From: Chromobacterium haemolyticum
GTDB lineage: Bacteria; Pseudomonadota; Gammaproteobacteria; Burkholderiales; Chromobacteriaceae
NCBI RefSeq assembly: GCF_002081825.1
Contig: NZ_MUKU01000038.1
Location: forward strand, 1 to 49,113
DNA: 49,113 bases
Direction: 5' to 3'
Notes under the pieces: generated by a model
The model's input: only the letters and a program-made list of their open reading frames with translations
What the model was told of the DNA's origin: nothing
Databases searched by the model: none
Position numbers and translations under genes: made by a program
Shown: one piece after another, positions 1-7,965 of the stretch
Position numbering within the stretch: the first letter of the stretch is position 1
How the letters are laid out: each line of letters opens with the position of its first letter

Positions 1-166
1 ACCAATTTGCGGTGATGCCTCAACGTTGGGTGGTGGAGCGCTCATTTGCTTGGCTTGAGAAATGCCGACGGTTATGGAAGAACTGCGAGCGGAAACTCAA
101 TACCAGCTTGCAGTTCATCCATTTAGCCTTCCTCGTGCTGTTGCTCAAAAGATCGTGAACAGGCTC
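1..166 (+). mobile_element. IS5-family insertion sequence, right end only
   Basis: The window starts inside an insertion sequence. The last part of its transposase gene is followed 8 bp later by a terminal repeat; on the minus strand the end reads AGAGCCTGTTCACGATCT. The three bases just outside (167-169, TTA) fit the TNA target that many IS5-group elements duplicate, and they are also the stop codon of the neighbouring methyltransferase. The same terminal sequence recurs at 36458 (17 of 18 bases) and in degenerate form at 16504-16643, which links this IS to two miniature elements. The left end lies outside the window. Confidence 0.75.
3..158 (+). CDS. IS5-family transposase, C-terminal fragment (5' end outside window)
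   Basis: An open frame enters from the left edge and stops at TGA 156-158. The visible 51 residues include QRWVVERSFAWLEKCRRLWK, the C-terminal signature of IS5/IS4-superfamily DDE transposases. In this signature the third catalytic acid (the E of VVERSFAW) is followed by basic residues. A hydrophobic tail (FIHLAFLVLLLKRS) ends the protein. The enzyme would cut and rejoin DNA at the terminal repeats of its element. Only the last domain is visible, so whether the full gene is intact cannot be judged. The strong family signature makes the call fairly safe; the exact IS name is not determinable here. Confidence 0.8.
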   Translation, partial: QFAVMPQRWVVERSFAWLEKCRRLWKNCERKLNTSLQFIHLAFLVLLLKRS

Positions 167-835
167 TTAGACCCGCCGCGTGCACAAGGTCAGCCCATCC
201 CCCACCGGCAGCACGCACATGCGGATGCGCGGGTCGTGCTTCAGGCTGGCGTTGAATTCGTGCATCAGGTGCACGCCGGGCGGGTCTTCCGGCTTGGGTT
301 CCACCACGCGGCCGGACAGGAAGATATTGTCGATGGCGATCACGCCGCCGGGGCGCACCAGTTGCAGGCAGGCCTCGTAATAGTCGCGGTAGGCGGGCTT
401 GTCCGCGTCGATGAAGGCCAGGTCGTACTGGCCGGCCTGGCCGGCGGCCAGTTGCTCGCGCAAGGTGGCGAGCGCCGGTTGCAGCACCAGTTCGATGCGA
501 TCGGCGACGCCGGCGCGGGTCCAGTAGTCGCGGGCGACGGCGGTGAAGGTTTCGCTGACGTCGCAGGCCAGCGTGCGGCTGTCCGCCGGCATCGCCAAGG
601 TCACCGCCAGCGAGCTGTAGCCGGTGAACACGCCGATCTCCAGATAGCGGCGCGCGCCTATCAGTTGAGCCAGCCAGGCCATGAACTGACCTTGTTCCGG
701 CGCGATTTGCATCTTGGCCAGGCGGAGAGTGGCGGTGAATTCGCGTAGCTCGCGCATCACCGGATGTTCGCTGAGGCTGATGTTCAGCAGGTAATCGTGC
801 AAGGCGCCGTCTAGCGCCAGGGTGCGGCTGGTCAT
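167..835 (-). CDS. class I SAM-dependent O-methyltransferase (CCoAOMT/COMT-like)
   Basis: A 222-residue protein of the small cation-dependent O-methyltransferase family, which moves the methyl group of S-adenosylmethionine onto a hydroxyl, often of a catechol. Motif I is LEIGVFTGYSSL (about residues 67-78). It is followed by the acidic ACDVSE, the metal/substrate strand YDLAFIDADK, GGVIAIDN, and the family-typical C-terminal LPVGDGLTL. Length is normal for the family. The ATG start is preceded by a hydroxyl-rich N-terminus typical of the group. The TAA stop coincides with the TTA (plus strand) that flanks the IS end at 166, so the insertion leaves the reading frame intact. The substrate is unknown. 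A weak GC hairpin (859-875) separates it from the upstream DUF3460 gene. Confidence 0.85.
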   Translation of the reverse strand: MTSRTLALDGALHDYLLNISLSEHPVMRELREFTATLRLAKMQIAPEQGQFMAWLAQLIGARRYLEIGVFTGYSSLAVTLAMPADSRTLACDVSETFTAVARDYWTRAGVADRIELVLQPALATLREQLAAGQAGQYDLAFIDADKPAYRDYYEACLQLVRPGGVIAIDNIFLSGRVVEPKPEDPPGVHLMHEFNASLKHDPRIRMCVLPVGDGLTLCTRRV

Positions 836-858
836 GGGGTATGCAGTGCAATCGGAAA

Positions 859-875
859 CGCCCGCGGCGCGGGCG
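859..875 (-). terminator. GC-rich hairpin between DUF3460 gene and methyltransferase
   Basis: CGCCCG at 859-864 pairs with CGGGCG at 870-875 across a 5-base loop. On the minus strand it is followed by only GTTTCC, so at best it is a weak attenuating terminator for the DUF3460 transcript rather than a full intrinsic terminator. Confidence 0.3.
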
Positions 876-898
876 TCGGGTCAGGCGGGGAGCCGGGT

Positions 899-1078
899 TT
901 ATTCCGGCTGGTAAACGTAGGGCTGTTGCGGAACGCGGGATTCTTTCCAGCGTTTCTGGTCGTCGGCGTTCAATTGACGGTCCCACAGGGTCAGGCGCAG
1001 CTCGCGGCGCTGGCTGTCCACTTCCGGGTGTTCTTCCAGGAAGCCGTTGATGAATTGGGTGAAATCGGACTGATACAT
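899..1078 (-). CDS. small DUF3460-family protein
   Basis: A 59-residue protein beginning MYQSDFTQFINGFLEEHPEV and ending QQPYVYQPE. I recognise the pattern from the DUF3460 family, small proteins of unknown function that are widespread in betaproteobacteria. The start is set by AGAAGGA placed 8 bases before the ATG. It is acidic and hydrophilic, with no signal peptide or membrane segment, so it is probably cytoplasmic. It is transcribed away from the psl-like operon; the 225 bp between them probably carries both promoters. No function can be inferred from the neighbours. Confidence 0.8.
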   Translation of the reverse strand: MYQSDFTQFINGFLEEHPEVDSQRRELRLTLWDRQLNADDQKRWKESRVPQQPYVYQPE

Positions 1079-1108
1079 CGCATCGTTCCTTCTAAGGCTG
1101 ATGTCGTG

Positions 1109-1138
1109 ATTTTAATCGATAAATCGCCGCGCAGTCAG
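1109..1138 (-). promoter_or_regulatory. candidate sigma-70 promoter for the DUF3460 gene
   Basis: On the minus strand CTGACT (1138-1133) and TAAAAT (1114-1109) are separated by 18 bases and lie 30 bases before the start codon. Both boxes match consensus in four or five positions. This is an eye-made call with no experimental support. Confidence 0.35.
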
Positions 1139-1273
1139 CCTGCCAACTTCGCTTTACATTCATTTTGACAACAGATTTCAAGGTACAGCGCAAATCCTGG
1201 TTGCGCTGGGGGCGCTTTGCTGCGATATTGCGCAAAAGGTTTAAAGACATTAAATTAAAATTTTAAACTGAAA

Positions 1274-1303
1274 AGGTGGATTTGTTTAATCAAATTAAAC
1301 TTA
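1274..1303 (+). promoter_or_regulatory. structured leader: ribosome binding site, AT-rich hairpin, start codon of pslA-like gene
   Basis: AGGTGG (1274-1279) is the only Shine-Dalgarno-like sequence, but it lies 24 bases from the ATG at 1304. Between them is a perfect inverted repeat, GTTTAAT-CAA-ATTAAAC (1284-1300). If this hairpin forms in RNA it reduces the effective spacing to about 8 bases, close to optimal. Melting or protein binding could therefore alter translation of the first gene of the operon. The GGA inside the SD region could also be a CsrA/RsmA contact, as known for psl in Pseudomonas; that part is inference. Confidence 0.45.
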
Positions 1304-2749
1304 ATGGTTTGCAATATGCGAATTCGCAATGTGGATGGCTTGGTGCAGTTCTACCCCGAGACCTTGACCTATCTGCGGCTGTTGGCCCGGTTGACGCACC
1401 TGGCGATGGTGCTGGCGCCCGGCTGTGTGTTGCTGCTGCTTGAGCCGGCCGCCGCGGCGGCCCGCGGGCAGGCCGGACAGCTCTTGTTGCTGGTCGGCGC
1501 GCTGGCTTTGCTGTCTTTTCAGGCGCTGGGCGTTTACGGCGGAAGCATGTTTTTGCGTCAGTTGCGCCTGCGGCCCTTGGCCGCGGCGTGCGTGATGTTG
1601 TTTTTGGTCTTGTGGCTGGCCCGCGGGCTGTCCCCGGCCTTGGCCGCCTTGCCGGACCGGCTGTGGCCGGTCTGGTTTACGGCGACGCTGGCCTTATTGC
1701 TGGCGCAGCGCTTGTTGGTGCACGTCTGGTGCCGCCGGCTGGTGCGTCGCGGCGTGGGCCTGCAACGCACGGTGATCCTGGGTTGTACTGCCAGCGGCCA
1801 TTTGCTGGCCGGTTTTCTGAAGGAAAACGCGGACATCCGCGCCTGCGTGATTGGCTTTGTGGACGATCGTTCGGACCGCTTGCAGCACGCCATGGCCGGC
1901 CTGCCTTATTTGGGCGGCATGCGTCGGCTGGAGACGATGGTGCGTGAGGGCGAGGTACAGCAAATCCTGGTGGCGCTGCCTTGGGCGGCGGTCAAGCGGA
2001 TGGGAGACTTGGTCAGCATGCTGCGACGCTTGCCGGTGACGGTGCTGCTGGCGCCGGACATGGCGGGCTTGCAGCACGCTCATCATCGGGTGACCGCGGT
2101 GGCGGGGTTGCCGATGTTCAATATTTCCGAGCGTCCGCTCAAGGGGTGGTCCCCCTTGCTCAAACGCTGCGAGGACGTGCTGCTCGCCGTTTGCGCGCTG
2201 GCGCTGACCGCGCCGCTGATGTTGCTGATCGCCTTGTTGATCAAGCTGGATTCGCCGGGGCCGGTGTTGTTCCGGCAAAGGCGCTACGGCTACAACAACC
2301 GTTTGATCGAGGTCTACAAATTCCGCTCCATGTACGTGGAGCGGACCGACGCCGACGCCGAGGCGCAAACCACACGCAGCGACCCGCGCGTGACTCGCGT
2401 TGGGCGCTTCATCCGCAAGACCAGCCTGGACGAACTGCCGCAATTGCTCAATGTGCTGGGCGGCAGCATGTCCATGGTGGGGCCGCGTCCGCACGCAACC
2501 GCCACCAAGGCCGCCGGTGTCTTGTTCGAAGACGCGGTGGCGGAGTATTCCGCCCGCCATCGGGTCAAGCCGGGCATTACCGGCTGGGCCCAGGTCAACG
2601 GCTACCGCGGCGAAACCGACACGCTGGCCAAGATAGAGGGCCGGGTGGCGCACGATCTCGAATACATCGAGAACTGGTCGCTGTGGTTCGACGCCTACAT
2701 TCTGATCCGCACTCTGCCGGCCGTGCTGTCGGCCGACGAAGCCTATTGA
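1304..2749 (+). CDS. pslA: PslA-like undecaprenyl-phosphate sugar phosphotransferase
   Basis: A 481-residue polyisoprenyl-phosphate hexose-1-phosphate transferase that would start repeat-unit assembly by loading the first sugar phosphate onto undecaprenyl phosphate at the inner membrane. Several hydrophobic helices fill the first 130 residues. A soluble nucleotide-binding-like region follows, then another membrane helix near residue 290. The catalytic bacterial sugar-transferase domain comes last, with [18 protein letters not shown] from residue 314, [19 protein letters not shown] (D376/E377) and MVGPRPHA. It heads an operon in the exact order of Pseudomonas psl, and the length is close to PslA (about 478, from memory). 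A second possible ATG lies 12 bases downstream. The intended sugar is not readable from sequence. Confidence 0.85.
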   Translation: MVCNMRIRNVDGLVQFYPETLTYLRLLARLTHLAMVLAPGCVLLLLEPAAAAARGQAGQLLLLVGALALLSFQALGVYGGSMFLRQLRLRPLAAACVMLFLVLWLARGLSPALAALPDRLWPVWFTATLALLLAQRLLVHVWCRRLVRRGVGLQRTVILGCTASGHLLAGFLKENADIRACVIGFVDDRSDRLQHAMAGLPYLGGMRRLETMVREGEVQQILVALPWAAVKRMGDLVSMLRRLPVTVLLAPDMAGLQHAHHRVTAVAGLPMFNISERPLKGWSPLLKRCEDVLLAVCALALTAPLMLLIALLIKLDSPGPVLFRQRRYGYNNRLIEVYKFRSMYVERTDADAEAQTTRSDPRVTRVGRFIRKTSLDELPQLLNVLGGSMSMVGPRPHATATKAAGVLFEDAVAEYSARHRVKPGITGWAQVNGYRGETDTLAKIEGRVAHDLEYIENWSLWFDAYILIRTLPAVLSADEAY

Positions 2750-2756
2750 GGCCGCC

Positions 2757-4220
2757 ATGCAAACCCAAATTCCAGAACTGATTCCCTGCATCGTGTCCGG
2801 CGGCGCCGGTACCCGCTTGTGGCCGGTGTCCCGGCAGGCTTTTCCCAAACCCTTCATCCGCTTGGCCGACGATCAGAGCCTGCTGCAGAAGGCCTTTCTG
2901 CGCGCCGCGCGCCTGCCGGGGGTGAAGCGGGTGATGATCATCACCAATCAGCAGGCGCAACTGCGCACCCTGGACGAATGCCGGGCGGTCAACGCCGGCG
3001 GGTTGGCGTTGGAGCTGCTGTTGGAGCCGGAAGGGCGCAATACCGCTCCAGCGCTGGCGGCGGCCGCCGCGGACCTGCTGGAGCGCGAACCGGCGGCGAA
3101 TCCCTTGCTATTGGCGCTGCCGGCGGATCATCTGATCGCCGACGAAGCCGCCTTCGCCGCCGCGGTGGAGAAAGCCGCGCGGCTGGCCGGCGACGGACGC
3201 ATTGTCGTTTTCGGCTTGACGCCCAGCCGTGCGGAAACCGGTTTCGGCTACATCGAGGCCGGCGCGGCGATAGGCGCCGACGGGCAGGAAGTGACGCGCT
3301 TCGTGGAAAAGCCGGACCTTGCCGCCGCCGAAGGCTATCTGGCCGGCGACCGTCATTTGTGGAACAGCGGCATGTTCTGCTTTTCCGCCGCGGCTTTGTG
3401 CGAGGAACTGGCCGAACACGCGCCCGACGTGTTGGCGGCGGTGCGGGATTGCCTGGCGCACAGCCCGGCGTCCCAGAGCGCGGACCACCGCTTGCGGGCG
3501 CTGGAGCGCGAGCGTTTTGGCCGTTGCCCGGACATTTCCATCGATTACGCGGTCATGGAGCGCACCCGCGCCGCGGCAGTGGTGCGCTGCGAACTGGGCT
3601 GGAGCGATATCGGCAACTGGGACAGCCTGGCCGAGCAGTTTCCGGCCGACGCGGACGGCAACCGCGTCAGCGGCGATGCCTTGCTGCGGGACAGCCATGA
3701 TTGCTTCATCCAGAGCCGCGGCCGCTTGATCGCGATGCTGGGCGTGGACAATCTGGCGGTGGTGGACACCCCGGACGCCCTGTTGGTGGCCGACCGCGGA
3801 CGCAGCCAGGAAGTGCGCGAGCTGGCGCGGCGGCTGCAGGACCAGAATCATCCTGCCTGGCGGCTGCATCTGAGCTCGCAGCGGCCCTGGGGCCATTACA
3901 CCGTGCTGGCGGACAGCGAACGCTACAAGATCAAGCGCATCGTGGTGAAGCCGGGCGCGTCGCTGTCCTTGCAGATGCACCACCACCGCAGCGAGCACTG
4001 GATCGTGGTCAGCGGCACCGCGATGGTGACCCACGGCCAAGAAGAGCGCTTGCTGCATACCAATGAATCCACCTTCATTCCCGCCGGCGAAACGCATAGA
4101 TTGAGCAACCCCGGCTTGATCGACTTGGTGTTGATCGAGGTGCAGAGCGGCGAATATCTGGGCGAGGACGACATCGTGCGCTTCGCCGACGACTACGGCC
4201 GCTCGGAGGCCGCGCCGTGA
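2757..4220 (+). CDS. pslB: PslB-like mannose-1-phosphate guanylyltransferase / mannose-6-phosphate isomerase
   Basis: A 487-residue bifunctional type II phosphomannose isomerase/GDP-mannose pyrophosphorylase (AlgA/ManC/PslB family) that makes the GDP-mannose donor in the cytoplasm. The N-terminal nucleotidyltransferase domain carries GGAGTRLWPVSRQAFPKPF (15-33) and RFVEKP (181-186). The C-terminal cupin isomerase domain carries RPWGHYTVL (from 376) and the metal-binding QMHHHRSEHW (406-415). Both domains look complete, so the enzyme can in principle go from fructose-6-phosphate-derived mannose-6-phosphate to GDP-mannose with a separate phosphomannomutase, which is not in the window. It lies 7 bp after pslA and overlaps pslC by 4 bp. 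Confidence 0.92.
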   Translation: MQTQIPELIPCIVSGGAGTRLWPVSRQAFPKPFIRLADDQSLLQKAFLRAARLPGVKRVMIITNQQAQLRTLDECRAVNAGGLALELLLEPEGRNTAPALAAAAADLLEREPAANPLLLALPADHLIADEAAFAAAVEKAARLAGDGRIVVFGLTPSRAETGFGYIEAGAAIGADGQEVTRFVEKPDLAAAEGYLAGDRHLWNSGMFCFSAAALCEELAEHAPDVLAAVRDCLAHSPASQSADHRLRALERERFGRCPDISIDYAVMERTRAAAVVRCELGWSDIGNWDSLAEQFPADADGNRVSGDALLRDSHDCFIQSRGRLIAMLGVDNLAVVDTPDALLVADRGRSQEVRELARRLQDQNHPAWRLHLSSQRPWGHYTVLADSERYKIKRIVVKPGASLSLQMHHHRSEHWIVVSGTAMVTHGQEERLLHTNESTFIPAGETHRLSNPGLIDLVLIEVQSGEYLGEDDIVRFADDYGRSEAAP

Positions 4221-5131
4221 GCCGCACCGCCTTGATCCTGCCGGTGCGCAACGCCGGCCGCCATCTGGACCGGCTGCTGCCGGCGCTGGCGGCGCAAAGC
4301 CTGCGTCCGGACGAATGGCTGGCGCTGGACAGCGAGTCCAGCGACGGCAGCCGGGCGCGCCTGTTGGCCGCCGGCGCCAGCGTGGTGTCGGTGCGCGCAG
4401 CGGACTTCAATCACGGCGGCACGCGCCGGCTGGCCAGCGAGCTGACCGACGCCAAGGTGTTGATCTATCTGACCCAGGACGCCATCCCGGCCGGGCCCGA
4501 CGCCTTGCGCCGCTTGCGCGACGCGCTGCTGGCGGACGACGACATCGGCGTCGCCTACGGCCGCCAGCTGCCGCAGCCGGACGCCGGCCTGTTGGGCGCG
4601 CATGCGCGCCGCTTCAATTACCCGCCGTTCAGCCGCACCAAGCGGCTGGCCGACGCCGCCGAACTGGGCATCAAGACCTGTTTCAGTTCGGACTCCTTCG
4701 CCGCCTATCGCCGCGAGGCCTTGCGCGAGGTGGGCGGTTTCCCCATGGACGTGATCGGTTCCGAGGACGCTCACGTCGCCGGCCGCATGCTGCTGGCCGG
4801 CTGGGCGGTGCGCTACGAGGCCGCCGCCTGCGTCCACCATTCGCACGATTACGGGCTGTTGGAAGAAATGCGCCGCTATTTCGACATCGGCGTGTTTTAC
4901 GGCCGCGAGCGCTGGATCGCCGAGCGCTTCGGCCGCGCCGGCGCGGAAGGGCGGCGCTTTGTGCGTTCGGAGCTGGAGACGGTTCGCCGCGCCGGCCAGC
5001 CCTGGCGGCAGTCCGAAGTGCTGCTGCGCTGCGCGCTCAAGCTGGCCGGCTATCGGCTGGGCCATGTCGAACGTTGGCTGCCGCGCGCGCTCAAGCGCCG
5101 CCTCAGCATGTTCCCCGCTTATTGGAAATGA
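4217..5131 (+). CDS. pslC: PslC-like family 2 glycosyltransferase
   Basis: A 304-residue GT-A fold glycosyltransferase that adds a sugar to the growing lipid-linked repeat. Visible motifs are LPVRNAGRHLDRLL (8-21), LDSESSDGS (37-45), DFNHGGTRR (63-71), the TQDA acidic site at 86-89 in place of a DxD, and IGSEDAHVAGR, which holds the ED pair of family 2 enzymes. The HGGTRR segment is common in rhamnosyl- and related transferases. It starts with GTG in a GTGA overlap with pslB, with CGGAGG at a good distance. Size matches PslC. The donor and linkage are unknown. Confidence 0.82.
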   Translation: MSRTALILPVRNAGRHLDRLLPALAAQSLRPDEWLALDSESSDGSRARLLAAGASVVSVRAADFNHGGTRRLASELTDAKVLIYLTQDAIPAGPDALRRLRDALLADDDIGVAYGRQLPQPDAGLLGAHARRFNYPPFSRTKRLADAAELGIKTCFSSDSFAAYRREALREVGGFPMDVIGSEDAHVAGRMLLAGWAVRYEAAACVHHSHDYGLLEEMRRYFDIGVFYGRERWIAERFGRAGAEGRRFVRSELETVRRAGQPWRQSEVLLRCALKLAGYRLGHVERWLPRALKRRLSMFPAYWK

Positions 5132-5943
5132 ATGCGATGACCACCGTCAAACTCGCCGCCGTCCTGTTGTTTGCCGTTCTGGGCGGACTGACGGCCTGTT
5201 CCACCCCCAGCACCATCGCGCTGCCGGACGCCAAGACCGTGGAAGCGCGGCAGCTGGCGCTGCGCGACATCAGCCAATTGCCGCCGCCGGTGACGCGGGT
5301 GATGAACGGCGACACCCTGCGCATTGTCCGCGACGCGCAATCCCCGGCTGAAAAAGACGAGATGGCGCTGTTCTTCGTGCGTCCGGACGGCAGTTTTTCC
5401 TATCCCAACGCCGGCCTGGTCCGCGGCGGGGGCCGCACGCCGGAGGAGATAGGGGCGGAGATCACCGACCGGCTGTCCGCGCGGTACCGCCAGCCGCAAG
5501 TCACCGTCAACATCGCCATCGCGCCGGGCAACCGCGTCTTCGTCGGCGGAGCGGTGCGCAATCCGTCCGCCTTTGAGCTGAGCGCCGCCGCCAGCATAGA
5601 ACAAGCGGTGATCGGCGCCGGCGGCGTGCTGCCGTCCGCCGACAGCGAGCACGTGGCGCTGCTGCGCATGGACGAGACCGGCCTGTATCAAATCTATTTC
5701 ACCGATCTGGCGCGGATGCTGGACCCTGCCGCCGGAAGGCGCGGCGTCATGCTGCAACGCGGCGACATCGTGTTCGTGCCCAAATCCGCCATCGGCAAGG
5801 CGGTGGAAGGCGTGGACATGTACGTCAACCAGCTGCTGCCCTTCTCCAAGGCGATAGGCATAGGCCTGAATTACGACCTGGGCGGCAAAGGCAGCAACAA
5901 CGTCAATATCCAGAACAACCCCACCATCAAGGCCGGCGGTTAG
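5128..5943 (+). CDS. pslD: PslD-like polysaccharide export lipoprotein
   Basis: A 271-residue outer-membrane polysaccharide export protein (Wza/PslD family). The signal peptide ends in a lipobox, GGLTAC, with C24 as the lipidated residue. A polysaccharide export domain (VMNGDTLRIV onward, with FFVRPDGSFSYPNAGLV) and an SLBB-like domain (RVFVGGAVRNPSAFELS) follow. It would form the channel that passes the polymer across the outer membrane. The start at 5128 overlaps the pslC stop (ATGA); a second ATG at 5137 is possible. The same frame stays open far upstream inside pslC, but the lipoprotein signal fixes the real start. It lacks the long C-terminal helix of E. coli Wza, as PslD does. Confidence 0.85.
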   Translation: MNAMTTVKLAAVLLFAVLGGLTACSTPSTIALPDAKTVEARQLALRDISQLPPPVTRVMNGDTLRIVRDAQSPAEKDEMALFFVRPDGSFSYPNAGLVRGGGRTPEEIGAEITDRLSARYRQPQVTVNIAIAPGNRVFVGGAVRNPSAFELSAAASIEQAVIGAGGVLPSADSEHVALLRMDETGLYQIYFTDLARMLDPAAGRRGVMLQRGDIVFVPKSAIGKAVEGVDMYVNQLLPFSKAIGIGLNYDLGGKGSNNVNIQNNPTIKAGG

Positions 5944-5970
5944 CCTCTGGTCCGCACCGACGATAGCGAC

Positions 5971-7965
5971 ATGATAGAAATCCGCTCCTTCCGCGATCTG
6001 GCCCGCCTGTTCTTCATCTTCCGGCGGGAGTTCAAATGGGCGTTCGCCGCCACCGTGCTGGTGGCGGTGCTGGGCGCGTTCTTGCTGCCGGCCCGCTACG
6101 AGTCCGAAGCGCGGCTGTTGGTCAAGCCCGGCCGCGATACCAGTACGTTGCCGATCGAGTACGCCGACCGCCAAACGCTGGTGGCGCCCAGCACCCAGCG
6201 CGATCCCATCGTGGATGAGGAAAAGCTGCTGACCGGCCGTCCCATCATCCACCAAGTCGCCGACTACTACCTGAACGAGATGCGTTCTCCACCGCCGCAA
6301 GGCTGGTGGAAAACCTTCAAGCATCAGGCGAAGCAGGTGGTGGGTACGGTGTTGGACGGGGCGCGCGACGCGCTGGCCCTGATCGGGGTGGTGGAAACGC
6401 AGACCCCGCAAGAGCGGCTGGCCGCCAGGCTGGAAAAACAATTCAGCGTCAGCCATCAGAGCGGCTCCGCGGTGATGGAAATCGCTTTCAGCTGGGACGA
6501 TCCGGCGGTGGCGCAGCAAGTGCTGGCCAAGTGGCTGTCCTTGTACGTCGATGAGCGCAGCCGCGCGCTGGGCCGCAAAAGCCTGTACGCGTTTTACGAA
6601 ACCGAGAGCGGCAAGCTGGCCGAGCAGATCGCCGGCTACAAGGAACGTATCGGCCAGCAATTGCGCCAGATCGACGGCATCAGTTCCAAGGAGAGGCTGG
6701 ACAGCCTCACCGACCAGCTCAACAAGCTGGAGGCGGCGCGCAGCGCCGACCAGGCGGACTGGATGGCGGCGCAGGGCGGCATCGCCAATGCCCAGGCCAG
6801 CGGCGGCAAGCTGCCGCGTGAAATCACCAAGGAGCGCGAACTGAGCCTGAATCCGGCGCAGCAGGATCTCAAGCTCAAGCTCAACGGCTTGGAGCTGGAG
6901 CGGCTGGACAAGCTCAAGACTTATTTGCCGGACGCGCCGCCCATCCGCGAGTTGGACGAAAACATCGCCGCGCTCAAGGCGCTGATCGCGCGCGAAAAAG
7001 ACACGGTGCAGCGCTCGGAAAACCGCGTGCCCAGCGACCTCGTCAATCTGCTGGAGCGCGGCAAGCTGGAGCGCGGCATGCGCGCCGGCGAGCTAAAGGC
7101 CAAGGTGGCGGCTTACGACAAGGCCATCGCCGCGCTGAAGGACGAGCGCGCGCGCATTCTGAGCGTGGAGCCGGAGCTGTCGCGGCTGGAGCGCAATCTG
7201 GCGGTAGCGGAAAAGAACTACCTGCTCTACCGCGACAGTCTGGAAAAAGCGCGCATCGACCGTGAGCTGGACAACAGCCGCATCAGCAATATCGCGGTGA
7301 TCGAGCAAGCCACCTTTAGCCCGGCGCGAGTGTTTCCCAAGAGCCTGGCCATCCTGTTGGCCGCGGTGCCGGCCGGCTTGGCGGTGGGGCTGTTCGCGCT
7401 CTACCTGTGCTACCTGCTGGACCAGCGCATTCACGACGGCGGAGGCGTTGAGCGCCGTTTTGGCGTGCCGTTGTGGAGCACGCTGATGGAATTGGAGCCG
7501 GGCCAAACCCCGCCTCCGGCGTTCGAAGCCAGCATCTATCGACTTTACAGCCAACTGCCGGCGGACAAGCTGGCGCGGGACGGCCTGGTCATCGGTCTGG
7601 TGTCCTCGCGGCGCGGCGAGGGCGTCAGCTTCATCGCCGGCCAGTTCCTGCGCGTGTTGGCCGAGCGAGGCGTGCCGGCAAGACTGGCCGCCGGCGACGC
7701 GCGCGTCGGCCCCGGCGAAGTGGCGCTGATCGAGGCGCCGGCGCTGCTCGACAATCAACAGGCCTTTGTGCAGTTGAAGCGCGCCGATCTGATCCTGCTG
7801 GTGGTGGAGGCGCGCGCCTCCACGGCGCCGGTGGTGGAAAACGCGCTGGCCATCCTGGGTGCCGCGTTTGGACAGGTGGACGGCATTGTGCTCAACCGCC
7901 GCCGTTTTGAAATCCCCGCCGCCGTGCTGAAACGCGCGGCGCGCTGGAAAGGAGAAGGCCGATGA
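5971..7965 (+). CDS. pslE: PslE-like Wzc/GumC-family polysaccharide co-polymerase with degenerate kinase domain
   Basis: A 664-residue inner-membrane chain-length determinant. A Wzz domain with first membrane helix (about 23-41) is followed by a long periplasmic region rich in coiled coil. A second membrane helix (about 455-480) and a C-terminal cytoplasmic domain with the fold signature of bacterial tyrosine autokinases complete it. The Walker A site reads SSRRGEGVSF (545-554): the lysine of GKS/T is replaced by V552, and the Walker A' acidic strand is also lost. A tyrosine-rich tail is absent. It is therefore probably a non-catalytic co-polymerase that works with PslD and the Wzy-like PslJ. 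It lies 27 bp after pslD and overlaps pslF by 4 bp. Confidence 0.83.
   Translation: MIEIRSFRDLARLFFIFRREFKWAFAATVLVAVLGAFLLPARYESEARLLVKPGRDTSTLPIEYADRQTLVAPSTQRDPIVDEEKLLTGRPIIHQVADYYLNEMRSPPPQGWWKTFKHQAKQVVGTVLDGARDALALIGVVETQTPQERLAARLEKQFSVSHQSGSAVMEIAFSWDDPAVAQQVLAKWLSLYVDERSRALGRKSLYAFYETESGKLAEQIAGYKERIGQQLRQIDGISSKERLDSLTDQLNKLEAARSADQADWMAAQGGIANAQASGGKLPREITKERELSLNPAQQDLKLKLNGLELERLDKLKTYLPDAPPIRELDENIAALKALIAREKDTVQRSENRVPSDLVNLLERGKLERGMRAGELKAKVAAYDKAIAALKDERARILSVEPELSRLERNLAVAEKNYLLYRDSLEKARIDRELDNSRISNIAVIEQATFSPARVFPKSLAILLAAVPAGLAVGLFALYLCYLLDQRIHDGGGVERRFGVPLWSTLMELEPGQTPPPAFEASIYRLYSQLPADKLARDGLVIGLVSSRRGEGVSFIAGQFLRVLAERGVPARLAAGDARVGPGEVALIEAPALLDNQQAFVQLKRADLILLVVEARASTAPVVENALAILGAAFGQVDGIVLNRRRFEIPAAVLKRAARWKGEGR

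Noticed and set aside
1165-1192. Promoter for the psl-like operon from TTGACA at 1165
   Set aside because: The -35 is perfect, but no acceptable -10 lies 16-18 bases downstream.
1694-2857. 387-codon minus-strand frame across pslA and the start of pslB
   Set aside because: Composition (H, Q and R-rich, no motifs) is typical of the antisense of GC-rich genes, and the sense genes are certain.
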